Below, in pieces: positions 9,093 to 17,340 of a stretch of 64,000 bases of DNA (positions are counted from its first letter, which is position 1; each line of letters opens with the position of its first letter). The notes below the pieces were generated by a model. That model was not told the DNA's origin and made no database searches. It saw only the letters and a program-made list of their open reading frames with translations. Made by a program: the position numbers and the translations under genes. Origin of the DNA: Saccharicrinis sp963675435 (lineage in GTDB: Bacteria; Bacteroidota; Bacteroidia; Bacteroidales; Marinilabiliaceae); assembly GCA_963675435.1 (NCBI GenBank), contig OY776216.1, positions 3,720,001 through 3,784,000 of the forward strand, given 5' to 3'.

Positions 9093-9608
9093 CTATACCC
9101 TTTTCATCATATATTCAATTTCCTTAATCTGGTCTGATAAAATCTTTTGTTTATCCAGCTTTTTAGCTTCCTGCAAATAATACTTTGATAATTTTTTATT
9201 ACGCTGCGAAAGATAAATACCCGACAATTGAAGTTTTGCAACTGCCTGGTCATTTTTCATCCTTAAACCTGTAGTTAAGGCCTTTTTAAATGTCTTTTCA
9301 GCTTCTTTTCTATTATTTTTTTGCGTTTCAACCAAACCTTTTAAATAATAATAGTAGGCTTCCTGACTATCAATCATATTTTCAGGATGCTTAACCTTAC
9401 TTAAAATCATATCTACTGCTGTAAACTTATTTTTTCGCAAAAACAAAAATGCCATAAGGTTCTTTTCATTCTTAAAATGAAAAAGCACAACCAATCCAGC
9501 AATTAACACAGTTAAAATTCCCCAACCAATTTCACCTTGAACAAAAAGAGCTACTGCACCTATGCAGATAATTCCTCCTAAAATCAATCTTATAAACTTT
9601 CCAATCAT
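9093..9608 (-). CDS. Membrane protein with TPR-like tail
   Basis: The 171-residue product has two N-terminal membrane helices (about 5-23 and 27-45) and a C-terminal helical repeat region (75-165) with TPR-like spacing: AYYYYLKGLVETQKNNRKEAEKTFKKAL and two degenerate repeats. The tail is basic and probably cytoplasmic. The gene converges on mlaD with only 43 bp between stops. No function is recognised; TPR tails usually act as protein-binding scaffolds. Confidence 0.65.
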   Translation of the reverse strand: MIGKFIRLILGGIICIGAVALFVQGEIGWGILTVLIAGLVVLFHFKNEKNLMAFLFLRKNKFTAVDMILSKVKHPENMIDSQEAYYYYLKGLVETQKNNRKEAEKTFKKALTTGLRMKNDQAVAKLQLSGIYLSQRNKKLSKYYLQEAKKLDKQKILSDQIKEIEYMMKRV

Positions 9609-9820
9609 AACATAGTTTTAAATTCGGCCACTAAAAAAAGGTTTTTTATTAAAAAACAAACAAAAGAACCAGTCATTTTTTTATGATTTTTTCCAGACCT
9701 TACTATTAATGATCACTATAAAGATTTTAAGATTCTAGATTTTAAACACTTAACAACTTTCAATTCTCTTTCATAAATTATTCTGATAAAGACAAAATAA
9801 TACCTCAACATAGTAAGAGT

Positions 9821-9849
9821 TTGTTTATTTATCAGATATCGTATTTTTG
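9821..9849 (+). promoter_or_regulatory. Bacteroidota-type promoter of the YchJ gene
   Basis: TTG at 9821-9823 and TATTTTTG at 9842-9849 match the TTG / TAnnTTTG consensus with an 18-bp spacer. Transcription would begin near 9856. This rules out the upstream TTG as a start codon and supports the ATG at 9880. Confidence 0.65.
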
Positions 9850-9879
9850 TATTTGCTTAATTACATAAAAGTAAAAGAA

Positions 9880-10269
9880 ATGAAATGCTATTGTAATTCA
9901 GGAAAGGAATTTGATCAGTGCTGTGAACCTTTTCTATTAAATCAAAAAATCCCAGAATCATCAGAACAATTAATGCGTTCAAGGTATTGTGCTTTTGTTA
10001 CTGCTAATATCAATTATCTTTTGAATACCCATCATAAAAGAACACGGCCGACTAAAGACAGAAAAAATATACTAAAATGGACTAAATCCGTTGTTTGGCA
10101 GAGGTTAGATGTTATAAATACAAAACAAGGATCCGCTAACGACACTGAAGGATTTGTAGAATTTAAGGCCTTTTATTTAGAAAATGGAAAACTGGATTGT
10201 ATTCACGAAAACTCTCGATTTGTAAAAGAAAATAAACTCTGGTATTACATTTCAGGAACACATCATTAA
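9880..10269 (+). CDS. YchJ-family protein with SEC-C zinc motif
   Basis: The 129-residue product starts at the ATG at 9880. It opens with a SEC-C motif (CYCNSGKEFDQCCEPF: Cys3, Cys5, Cys14, Cys15), which binds zinc in SecA and YchJ. The rest matches the YchJ/UPF0225 fold (NTF2-like): MRSRYCAFVTANINYL, then TRP, then WQRLDVI, GFVEFKAFY and a terminal strand WYYISG. Function of the family is not established. The in-frame TTG upstream at 9847 overlaps the promoter and is rejected. It is probably co-transcribed with the small gene 26 bp downstream. Confidence 0.9.
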   Translation: MKCYCNSGKEFDQCCEPFLLNQKIPESSEQLMRSRYCAFVTANINYLLNTHHKRTRPTKDRKNILKWTKSVVWQRLDVINTKQGSANDTEGFVEFKAFYLENGKLDCIHENSRFVKENKLWYYISGTHH

Positions 10270-10295
10270 TTAAAATTCAATAGACAAATCATAAA

Positions 10296-10553
10296 ATGGG
10301 AATATCACCAAACGATTTCGGTTTAAATTCTAGAGTTCAACTGAAACAACTAGATACATATCATATAGCCATAGTAAAACTAATTAAGAGCCGAATCATA
10401 ACTAAAGACGCTTTAAAAATTGTAGAAATGGCACAAACCATCAAATCAAAAGAACCAACCCATAAGGTAAGTTTAATCTGTACAAAAAATATATGTTCTA
10501 AATCCATTCAATTGTTAAACAAAAATCAAATTGATATTATTTATTCTGAATAA
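10296..10553 (+). CDS. Hypothetical 85-residue protein
   Basis: A small soluble basic protein. No domain is recognised. It has a mixed alpha/beta look: a helix-forming LDTYHIAIVKLIKSRIITKDALKIVEMAQTI region and two short strands (VSLICT, IDIIYS) near the end. It follows the YchJ gene by 26 bp on the same strand and probably shares its transcript. It converges on the radical SAM gene, with stops 16 bp apart. Confidence 0.55.
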   Translation: MGISPNDFGLNSRVQLKQLDTYHIAIVKLIKSRIITKDALKIVEMAQTIKSKEPTHKVSLICTKNICSKSIQLLNKNQIDIIYSE

Positions 10554-10569
10554 AAAGCACCATATATTA

Positions 10570-11445
10570 TTAAAGCATAAGTGGCGATGATGGGTAAACA
10601 TCTTTAGATGTTAATTGTAAAACTTCATCAATCTGTTGTATTAAGGCTTCTTTATCTCTTGATAGCACACCTTTTAAAACTGCTTGATTTGAAACATGAT
10701 CACTTCTAAAAATACTACCTTTAAGATCAAGTAAAGTAATAAACATTTTCATTTCATTTAATATTTCAGCTACTGTTAAAGGAACAAATTCGCCTTTAAA
10801 ACGTGCCTTAAAATGATCTAATCCATATGGGAAGCTCAAATTTAGTGTCGATAAAAACTTAGAATTAAGTTCATTTAATAAACTTACAGAATTAATAATA
10901 TGTTGCTCTGAATATTTCTTTCCACCCAGCCCATTAATAATCATTACTGATGTATCAATGCCGGCATTATGAGCTTTTAATATACCTTCCTTTGTTGATT
11001 GATAACTTTCCCCTTTATTTAGAATACAAAGTAATTCATCATCTCCACTTTCAATTCCAACGTAAAGCAATTTTAACCCCTTGGCTCTTAATTCCTCCAA
11101 CTCTTTATAACTTTTGCTTAAAATATCTTTGGGTAATGCATATGACGATATTCGTTGCAGTTTACCAAATTGCTTATTTATTTCCGAAATAACTTCTAGT
11201 AACTTTGAGGTGGAGAGTACCATTGCATTTCCATCTGCTAAAAACACCTTTTTTACACCAGAATAGTACCTGGATAGAATTTGTATTTCCTGCTTGATGT
11301 TATCCATTTTACGTGTAGTAAACTTTTTAGATTGGTACATCTCACAAAAAGCACATTTATTCCAGGAGCAACCATAAGTTACCTGAATAATAGCAGATGC
11401 AAATTCTGCCGGTGGACGAAAAACAGGTTCGCTATAATGAAACAT
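10570..11445 (-). CDS. Radical SAM protein with CX4CX2C cluster motif
   Basis: The 291-residue product has a radical SAM cluster motif at Cys26, Cys31 and Cys34 (CSWNKCAFC), with a spacing of CX4CX2C rather than the usual CX3CX2C. The NxxCAFCEMY surroundings match a widespread uncharacterised subfamily in which this spacing is conserved. The TIM-barrel core follows: VKKVFLADGNAM, the LLYVGIESGDDELL strand (SAM contact), and a C-terminal helical part. No methyltransferase or precursor-peptide gene is adjacent. The next gene upstream on the same strand (a glycine-zipper membrane protein) starts 31 bp away. Substrate is unknown. Confidence 0.85.
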   Translation of the reverse strand: MFHYSEPVFRPPAEFASAIIQVTYGCSWNKCAFCEMYQSKKFTTRKMDNIKQEIQILSRYYSGVKKVFLADGNAMVLSTSKLLEVISEINKQFGKLQRISSYALPKDILSKSYKELEELRAKGLKLLYVGIESGDDELLCILNKGESYQSTKEGILKAHNAGIDTSVMIINGLGGKKYSEQHIINSVSLLNELNSKFLSTLNLSFPYGLDHFKARFKGEFVPLTVAEILNEMKMFITLLDLKGSIFRSDHVSNQAVLKGVLSRDKEALIQQIDEVLQLTSKDVYPSSPLML

Positions 11446-11476
11446 AAATTCTAAATTACAGGAGATAGCTAATTGG

Positions 11477-11938
11477 CTATACTTCTAATTCAAAATTAAT
11501 TTGTCGTCCTTCTTTAAAAGCCTTTTTATCCATTTGAGCTCCTACTGCCATTCCAATACTCATTCCTATAGGTAATCCAATTCCTAAATATGCAAAATTA
11601 TGCAAACCCAAAGCAAATAAACCTCCAATTGGGATACCAAAAACACCAATTCCAATAGCTAACCACTTATTTTGATAATGGTTTTTTACTACAATATTAA
11701 GCTCCTTTTCAACCAAAGAGATAATTTTTATTTGCGTTTTTACAATTTGCGTTTTCAGTTCCTTGGCTGAATCTGTAATTAAATTTAACGCATTAATATC
11801 ACTATTTATAGTCGTTTCTATTTTTTCGGGCAACACTCTATTATTTAGTTCCTGTATTAGCTTAGTAAACAATAATATGGTATGTTGCAATTTAGGATGG
11901 CCTGCAATATTAACCTTTAAATCTAATTTATTGAGCAT
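11477..11938 (-). CDS. Glycine-zipper membrane protein
   Basis: The 153-residue product has a helical N-terminal two thirds (coiled-coil-like, residues 10-85) and then two short hydrophobic segments (about 92-112 and 114-133), rich in glycine with GxxxG spacing (GIPIGGLFALG, GIGLPIGMSIGMAVGAQMD). Such a layout fits a small membrane-inserting or pore-like protein. It precedes the radical SAM gene on the same strand by 31 bp, so the two may be co-transcribed. No function is recognised. Confidence 0.6.
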   Translation of the reverse strand: MLNKLDLKVNIAGHPKLQHTILLFTKLIQELNNRVLPEKIETTINSDINALNLITDSAKELKTQIVKTQIKIISLVEKELNIVVKNHYQNKWLAIGIGVFGIPIGGLFALGLHNFAYLGIGLPIGMSIGMAVGAQMDKKAFKEGRQINFELEV

Positions 11939-12236
11939 TACGATAACATGTTTTTGTGGTTAAATAATTTCAATTAATGATTCAATTACAAAGAAAACCT
12001 TCCAAATATAAACAATGTTATCGATTCTTAAAATATGTTAATACACTCCTTTGTAATATTAAATACAAAAGAAGAACAGTAACTCTTATAATAAATAGAA
12101 ATCAAGAGTTGAAAAAAAGAAAGCCTCTGAGAAACAGAAATTATTTTATTTAAGATTAAACATCACCTGTAGCACAGAGTCTTGGAGTCATTTTCTAACT
12201 ATAACTGACCACATAAATCATAATACATTAAAATGA

Positions 12237-12971
12237 TTACATATCTGATTTCATCTTATCAATCATCTTCTTGGCATTTTTATTCTCCGGATCTAACTTA
12301 ATCGATTTTTTATAATACTCAATAGCCTTTTCATTATTGCCTTTTTTCATATAAGCTTCTGCTAAACTATCCCACGTGTTTGATGCCATAGGGTACAACT
12401 CCGTATTCAAAATAAACACCTTAATAGCTTCATCAATTTGATCCTTCCATAGTAAATTATAACCTACCCAGTTTAGTCTGAATTCATTTAAAAAATCGGT
12501 ATTTTCAAAGGACGTTTTAACTATGGAAGTTAATGAAAAAACTTTCCACCCGTCATCTGTTTTTTTAAGTAAATAATTCACCTCAGAATTAAATGTTCTA
12601 TCTTGACCAAACATAAAACTTTTTTGTTGTTGTTTTACAACTGCTGAAGCCATCTTTCCTATTACTTTTATATCAAATTCACCTTCAAATTTTAAGTTAG
12701 GAGCATCACCTTCACCTTCAAAATACTTTTTCATGCTAACATAAACTGAATCCCACGACAACTTTTGATTCACATAAAATGAATTTATAGACGTATGGCT
12801 AACATAGTCTTCATGCAGCCAATAACTGGCCCAGGCATCAATATCTTTTTCAAGAAAAGCTTTGGTTTCATTCTTTAACACTTCCTTTATTTCCTCTTTT
12901 TCGTTTGCTGCAACAACAGTTATCGAAGTCAGAAATAATCCCACAAAACAAGCAAATATTAATCTTTTCAT
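12237..12971 (-). CDS. Secreted SnoaL/NTF2-like protein with TPR tail
   Basis: The 244-residue product has a signal peptide (1-21, ending VVAA). An NTF2-like domain with SnoaL-type pattern follows (about 25-150: KNETKAFLEKDIDAWASYW, then a strand set ending GWKVFSLTSIV). The C-terminal part (165-240) contains two TPR motifs: AIKVFILNTELYP and NEKAIEYYKKSIKLDPENK. This architecture is frequent in Bacteroidota exported proteins of unknown role. It stands alone. Confidence 0.75.
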   Translation of the reverse strand: MKRLIFACFVGLFLTSITVVAANEKEEIKEVLKNETKAFLEKDIDAWASYWLHEDYVSHTSINSFYVNQKLSWDSVYVSMKKYFEGEGDAPNLKFEGEFDIKVIGKMASAVVKQQQKSFMFGQDRTFNSEVNYLLKKTDDGWKVFSLTSIVKTSFENTDFLNEFRLNWVGYNLLWKDQIDEAIKVFILNTELYPMASNTWDSLAEAYMKKGNNEKAIEYYKKSIKLDPENKNAKKMIDKMKSDM

Positions 12972-13109
12972 AACACTAATAATTATTGATTAGAATAAAA
13001 AAAGTTACGAAATTATAATTGCATTGTCAGATATTATTTACAATTTGATTTTAAGACAATTATAGATTATAACAATTCATTGTATTTGATACAACTCTAT
13101 GTAATTTAT

Positions 13110-13365
13110 AAACGTCAGTTCGATTAAAATTTAAGAATTCAGATTGTCATAAAAAGCTAACATACACAACAAAGTTTGCAGGGCTAGATAGCTATAAAAA
13201 TTTAACGCAGTAGATTCGTTTTTTTTAGGACATAGCGAATCATACTCTTTATGCAAACAGCGATATTCTGCTCAAAAATTCGTCAAAACAGCCCGATATT
13301 TTTTATGTTTTTTTTTATTGAACCTTACTATTTATAAGCACTCCGAAACAACGCTCAACCGAATA
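13110..13365 (+). repeat. Diverged MITE-like repeat, copy C
   Basis: This stretch aligns with copy A in the same orientation: AGTTCGATTAAAAT at the left end, then ATTCAGATT, TTTAACGCAGTAGATT, a CGATATTCTGCTC segment and ACTATTTATAAGCACTC near the right end. The terminal inverted repeat and both internal palindromes are badly eroded. Boundaries are approximate. It is an old relative of the 257-bp element. Confidence 0.65.
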
Positions 13366-13453
13366 CATAAAAATTAATAATTTCATCAGGTTATTACAAA
13401 TTCTATATCTGATACAGATTATTAAATAATCCATGTTAATGAAAATACGCCAT

Positions 13454-13697
13454 TTAATCTTGTTCTATCTTATTTAAGGCTTCTGTAATTCTTTTACTAG
13501 CCAAGCTACCTGCTTTCTTGTTTCTGATCACCACTTATTCTTACAGTTATCGCAAATCTACGCTGAACATGTTGTGTACCGGTTGTGAACATTTGCGAAG
13601 CTGTTGCGTAGCCGTCTAGTCCCCTTTGCGATGCATTTGCGTATAATTTGCGATCTATTTGAGAATACGTGCACAAAAAAAGTGATAAAATTGCCAA
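13454..13697 (-). pseudogene. Possible decayed gene fragment
   Basis: A 63-codon minus-strand frame (13697-13506) is followed, after an apparent +1 shift near 13515-13530, by a natural-looking C-terminal tail in another frame (AGSLASKRITEALNKIEQD, stop at 13454). The two pieces together read like the end of a protein broken by an indel. The family is not recognised. It sits beside other debris (repeat copy C, DUF6266 remnant). It could also be chance. Confidence 0.3.
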
Positions 13698-13964
13698 AAA
13701 TTAGAATATTTTTCCTCAAAAACGCCAAAAATCAGAACATTGACCCTTTTTGATCTAAAAATCAACAATTATTGAAATGGGCTAAAAGGTAACACACTTT
13801 ACCAAAGCGATATACAAAAGATAAAAGTAACAGTAAAATTACTTTAATTTTTTAAATGTAATACATATTCTACTTTAGTTCATACAAAATCGACCGCGCA
13901 ATGTTTAACCCGATTATTCTTAATATTTGATCAATATTAAAAAAGATCAATATAATAAAAAGCC

Positions 13965-14255
13965 ATGGTGAAAATTGATACAAGAATCTTTGGTGGATTC
14001 AACGTCAAAGTAGGAAATATTGTAGGTTTAACCTGGAAAGATAAATAGAAACCATCATCAAGTGAAAAGAAGGCAAGTAAGAAGCAAATTAATCACAGGG
14101 CTAAATTTATGTATGCGGCTAAATTTTTACAGTCATTGCTGCCTGTAGTAGAAATAGGATGCAGAACGTACGATAGGTGTAAAACATCATGAAATGCAGC
14201 AATATTATATGTATTGCTTTATGTTTTAATAGATTTTATACACCTATACTGGTAA
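13965..14255 (+). pseudogene. DUF6266-family pseudogene
   Basis: From ATG 13965 the frame reads MVKIDTRIFGGFNVKVGNIV then GLTWKDK, the typical N-terminus of Bacteroidota DUF6266 proteins (normally a phage/conjugation-associated or surface-type protein of about 200 residues). An in-frame TAG (14046-14048) stops it. The same frame continues with family-like sequence (NHRAKFMYAAKFLQSLLPVV) to a TGA (14190-14192), then NAAILYVL to a TAA at 14253. Two nonsense codons and the missing C-terminal half show it is dead. Part of the central linker is also missing. Confidence 0.65.
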
Positions 14256-14300
14256 ATAACCAATTTATAAAATAATATTGTAGTATAGTCTAAAACAAAA

Positions 14301-14324
14301 AATGCTTTCCAGAGAGAAAGCATT
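14301..14324 (-). terminator. Terminator of the Nif11-like gene
   Basis: A 9-bp perfect stem (AATGCTTTC / GAAAGCATT), loop of 6, followed on the minus strand by a T-rich run (TTTTTTGTTTT). A second hairpin (GGGGAATGA / TCATTCCCC, 14329-14348) lies between it and the stop codon. The pair makes a strong double stop. Confidence 0.85.
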
Positions 14325-14368
14325 AGCCGGGGAATGAAATCATTCCCCCAATTTTTTAATTACATGGA

Positions 14369-14587
14369 TTAATACCAAATGGTTCTTTTAGGAGGGTTTC
14401 CAAAAGACTCAAATTGATCTCCATTACTGTTTACTACTTTCATCAGTTCTTCAACTGTAAAATCGTAACCATCTTCGATTGCACGTTTAACAAACTCTTC
14501 TTTTGTGTTTGCGGCATTGTACTTAGCGCGAAATGTTTCATCTGCGCCTCCTTTTTCTAATAAGGCTTCTACACTTTCTAATGACAT
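14369..14587 (-). CDS. Nif11-type leader-peptide protein (orphan RiPP-precursor-like)
   Basis: The 72-residue product matches the Nif11 leader domain across residues 1-50: MSLESVEALLEKGGADETFR, then AANTKEEFVKRAIEDGYDFTVEEL. Nif11 domains serve as leader peptides of ribosomally made, modified peptides (nitrile-hydratase-leader/Nif11 class). The remaining C-terminal part is short, SNGDQFESFGNPPKRTIWY, with no Cys, no Gly-Gly cleavage site and few Ser/Thr. No LanM, radical SAM, cyclodehydratase or peptidase-transporter gene is next to it. It may be an orphan precursor or a Nif11-fold protein with another job. A strong terminator follows it and repeated boxes precede it, suggesting its own regulated transcript. 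Confidence 0.75.
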   Translation of the reverse strand: MSLESVEALLEKGGADETFRAKYNAANTKEEFVKRAIEDGYDFTVEELMKVVNSNGDQFESFGNPPKRTIWY

Positions 14588-14635
14588 AACTTTACTATTT
14601 AAAATTTCTGATGTTAAAATAGTTATTTTTTAAAT

Positions 14636-14750
14636 ACACCCTACAATATTTCACACCACAAAGGTGATTTTTATATTTTTTTTACTTTTACCCCACATTT
14701 CCATACTACACACCCTACATTTTTGTAGTTTTTTTTAAAAAAAACACTAC
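14636..14750 (-). promoter_or_regulatory. Repeated ACACCCTACA boxes and AT hairpin upstream of the Nif11-like gene
   Basis: Two exact copies of ACACCCTACA (14636-14645 and 14710-14719, plus-strand orientation) stand 74 bp apart, with a weaker ACCCCACA at 14690-14697. The first lies 49 bp upstream of the start codon. Beyond them a palindrome GTAGTTTTTTTT / AAAAAAAACACTAC (14725-14750) forms a long AT stem. The set looks like operator sites, but no binding protein is known to me. Confidence 0.4.
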
Positions 14751-14910
14751 CCCTTATATTCATCATCTTAATATAATAAGATAAAAACTAAAATATTAAG
14801 AAGGTAACGCACAAACGGGAAAAGAAATATTACACCCTAATAAAAAAAATCCTGCTAGAAAATTACCAACAAGATTTTTTTATAACATCCATTAAAAAAG
14901 CCCTATAATT

Positions 14911-15171
14911 TTATTCTGAATAAAATTTTTCAAAAGCCCTATACCATGTTAATATAAACGAAGAGGTTCCTACAGCCAATACAACAATCATAAAATGCAT
15001 ACCATCAACTTGTCCAAATCCCAAATATGAGGCAATAGCACCTCCTGCAATAGCTCCAATAAGACCTAAAATTATTGTAATATGAATATGATGTCGATTA
15101 ACGTAAGGCTCAATTAATAAAGTTAGTACACTAACCACAATACCTATTGATATCCAAAGTAGAATTCCCAT
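14911..15171 (-). CDS. GlsB/YeaQ/YmgE-type small membrane protein
   Basis: The 86-residue product starts at ATG 15171, chosen because AAAGGAGGT lies 5 nt before it; a longer in-frame reading exists up to 15300 but has no such site. Three membrane helices: about 2-18, 29-49 (GLIGAIAGGAIASYLGF) and 58-76. The glycine-rich middle is typical of the GlsB/YeaQ/transglycosylase-associated family of stress-induced small membrane proteins; their function is unclear. This is an unusually strong Shine-Dalgarno for this phylum. It lies 180 bp downstream of marR on the same strand and could be in its regulon. Confidence 0.75.
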   Translation of the reverse strand: MGILLWISIGIVVSVLTLLIEPYVNRHHIHITIILGLIGAIAGGAIASYLGFGQVDGMHFMIVVLAVGTSSFILTWYRAFEKFYSE

Positions 15172-15353
15172 ATCAACCTCCTTTCTAATCTTAGATGTCA
15201 AATCTTTGTAAGGTTGAAATGTTATACCAGCCTTACAAATTAAGGCTCTATTTAAAACAAAGTTACTAGTGAAAACATTTAAAATCAATACAATAATCAC
15301 ATATTTTCAATCAAAAACAGAGATTTATCATACTAATTTTAATACAATTAACT

Positions 15354-15839
15354 TCACTCTTCTTCTTCCTCCCAATTAACATCCATTGTAATTAATGGAG
15401 AGGCATCAACCTGTTCTATATCCAACAAACTTATTAAAGTATTTAAACTATCCTCTACTTCTTTAAGTTTTTTATCATCCAACTTATTCAATTTATCGGA
15501 CAATTGCTCATGTAATAAAGAAGGTATCGAATTCAGAAGTTTATCGCCAGCTGAAGTTAATGTAATATTTACCACTCGCTTATCCCCTTTTTTAGGTAAT
15601 CGAGCCAGCAATCCTTTTGTTTCCAACCTATTAATAATACCACTTACAGTACTTGAATTTAGGTTAAGCATATTACGAATTTTGCCTTGCGTAAGCTGAT
15701 AATCAGGAGCATCTCTCAAAAATCCAAGACACAATACCTGAGGAATACTAACTCCATATTCCTTTTGAATTTTTTTTGATTCAATATCTACCGAACGTAC
15801 AATCTTTCGGATTTTTATGAGAATTTCCTTTGTGTCCAT
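15354..15839 (-). CDS. MarR family transcriptional regulator
   Basis: The 161-residue product has the MarR winged-helix layout: N-terminal dimerisation helix, LTQGKIRNMLNLNSSTVSGI (recognition helix, about 52-71), NRLETKGLLARLPKKGDKRVVNITLT (wing, about 72-97) and C-terminal dimerisation helices. The tail is acidic (NWEEEEE). MarR proteins usually bind palindromic sites near their own genes and release on ligand binding. It follows the symporter gene by 90 bp and may regulate the symporter/marC/abl group or the YeaQ-like gene. The ligand is unknown. Confidence 0.9.
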   Translation of the reverse strand: MDTKEILIKIRKIVRSVDIESKKIQKEYGVSIPQVLCLGFLRDAPDYQLTQGKIRNMLNLNSSTVSGIINRLETKGLLARLPKKGDKRVVNITLTSAGDKLLNSIPSLLHEQLSDKLNKLDDKKLKEVEDSLNTLISLLDIEQVDASPLITMDVNWEEEEE

Positions 15840-15929
15840 GCTTTATTAATTACGCGACAAAAATAAGGGGTATTTTAAAACGACCAAAATTCCAAAGAAA
15901 AGATATTTCTAATTTTTTCTTTTTTTTAA

Positions 15930-17279
15930 TCATTCTTTACTACACCATCTCGAAACAACAATATAAGAAAGGAATGATATAAAAATCCCAAAAATATTCG
16001 CATCCAATTCATATGGTAAATCCACTTCCAATACAATTAAAAACAACGTTAAAGATCCTCCCATAATCATCGACACCAATGCCGCAGTACTGTTTGTTTG
16101 TTTCAGAAACAAAGCCATTAAAACAGGAATAATCATCCCAGATACCATAAAGGAATAAGAGTGTAGCATAATATCCAAAACACTAGTCATTTTATAGGCT
16201 AAAAACAAAGCAACACAACCAATAACCATGGTTAATATTTGTGATAGCCTCACACTTCTTGGACCTCGATGCATTTTTAAAACATCAGCCAACAAATTAC
16301 CTGAAGAGGCCATCAAACAACTATCGGCAGTTGACATTATTGCTGAAAAATATGCAGACAATACGATACCCATAAAACCAACTGGCAATATAGTTCTTAA
16401 CAACACAGGCAATCCCATCTCTGCATCTAAAGTAGACATATCATAACCTGGAAGCATTTGATTTTCCATTGCCACACGAGCAAACACTCCTAATACTACG
16501 CCCATAAATGCCATTATTGGATACTCAAATAAACCTGCTAAAAACCATGCTTTTTGCGCTGTTTTGGTATCTCTGGAAGCATAAATTCTTTGATACAAAG
16601 TCATTCCAATGAACCAAATAGGAATAACAGTAAACATCCAATTAATAAATTGCTGCCATTTAATATTTGTAAGTAACAAAAACTCTGGCTCCAGGGTAGA
16701 TTTAATGACTTCAATCCCGCCTATTTTAAAATAAGCAAATGGCAAGGCTACAAATATTAATCCCACCATTAATACAATCCATTGAATAGTATCTGTATAT
16801 ATTACAGCCTTTAAACCACCAAGCACTGTATATACTACTGCAATTGTTCCCATTACTAACAATGCCAGATCCATAGAAAGTTCAGGAAAAGTTGAAGATG
16901 CCAATTTAGCACCAGCCAAAATCTGAGAACTAGTAAAACCTAAATATCCTATAGCCGAAATTATACCGGCTACAAGAGCTACCGTATTATTGTATTTATA
17001 CTCTAAAAACTGTGGAAATGATAAAAAACCTTTTTCCCTGGCTAAATCCGCCACCTTTGGAATAAGCAAAACTCCACTTAACCACGCTCCCATTAAACCT
17101 GTAAATAAAAGCCAACTACCCGACAATCCCATGGTAAACCCTAAACCTCCTAAACCAATCGAAAAGCCTCCGCCAACATCTGTAGCCACAACTGACAGCC
17201 CAATATGTAAGCTATTTAATTTACGTCCTCCAACATAGTAATCATCAGTAGTCTTATTTTTTTTCATAAAAAAAAACAC
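15930..17279 (-). CDS. Sodium:solute symporter (SSS) family, 5' end frameshifted
   Basis: The open frame encodes 449 residues with at least 11 membrane helices and the SSS motifs DDYYVGGRKLN and SVVATDVGGGFS. It lacks the usual first helix and has only a GTG (17279) or internal ATG start. The missing helix is encoded directly upstream in the neighbouring frame: ATG 17337, MHIIDILIFCIYLISMLGVG. The frames meet in a run of nine T residues (17268-17276 on the plus strand as A9). With eight, the protein would be a standard ~468-residue symporter. It could be a real mutation, transcriptional slippage or a sequence error. The substrate may be an osmolyte, given the abl genes upstream, but that is inference. 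Confidence 0.8.
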   Translation of the reverse strand: MFFFMKKNKTTDDYYVGGRKLNSLHIGLSVVATDVGGGFSIGLGGLGFTMGLSGSWLLFTGLMGAWLSGVLLIPKVADLAREKGFLSFPQFLEYKYNNTVALVAGIISAIGYLGFTSSQILAGAKLASSTFPELSMDLALLVMGTIAVVYTVLGGLKAVIYTDTIQWIVLMVGLIFVALPFAYFKIGGIEVIKSTLEPEFLLLTNIKWQQFINWMFTVIPIWFIGMTLYQRIYASRDTKTAQKAWFLAGLFEYPIMAFMGVVLGVFARVAMENQMLPGYDMSTLDAEMGLPVLLRTILPVGFMGIVLSAYFSAIMSTADSCLMASSGNLLADVLKMHRGPRSVRLSQILTMVIGCVALFLAYKMTSVLDIMLHSYSFMVSGMIIPVLMALFLKQTNSTAALVSMIMGGSLTLFLIVLEVDLPYELDANIFGIFISFLSYIVVSRWCSKE

Positions 17280-17340
17280 CTACCCCAAGCATAGATATGA
17301 GGTAGATGCAAAAAATTAATATGTCAATAATATGCATAAT

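Noticed and set aside
9847..9879. TTG start for the YchJ protein
   Set aside because: It overlaps the -7 element of the only clear promoter; the ATG at 9880 begins directly at the SEC-C motif.
10570..14587. Radical SAM gene as maturase of the Nif11-like peptide
   Set aside because: They are 3 kb apart and separated by unrelated genes and debris; no SPASM-type C-terminal cysteines are seen in the radical SAM protein.
15172..15300. N-terminal extension of the YeaQ-like protein
   Set aside because: The inner ATG has AAAGGAGGT at ideal distance, and its product is the usual family length.
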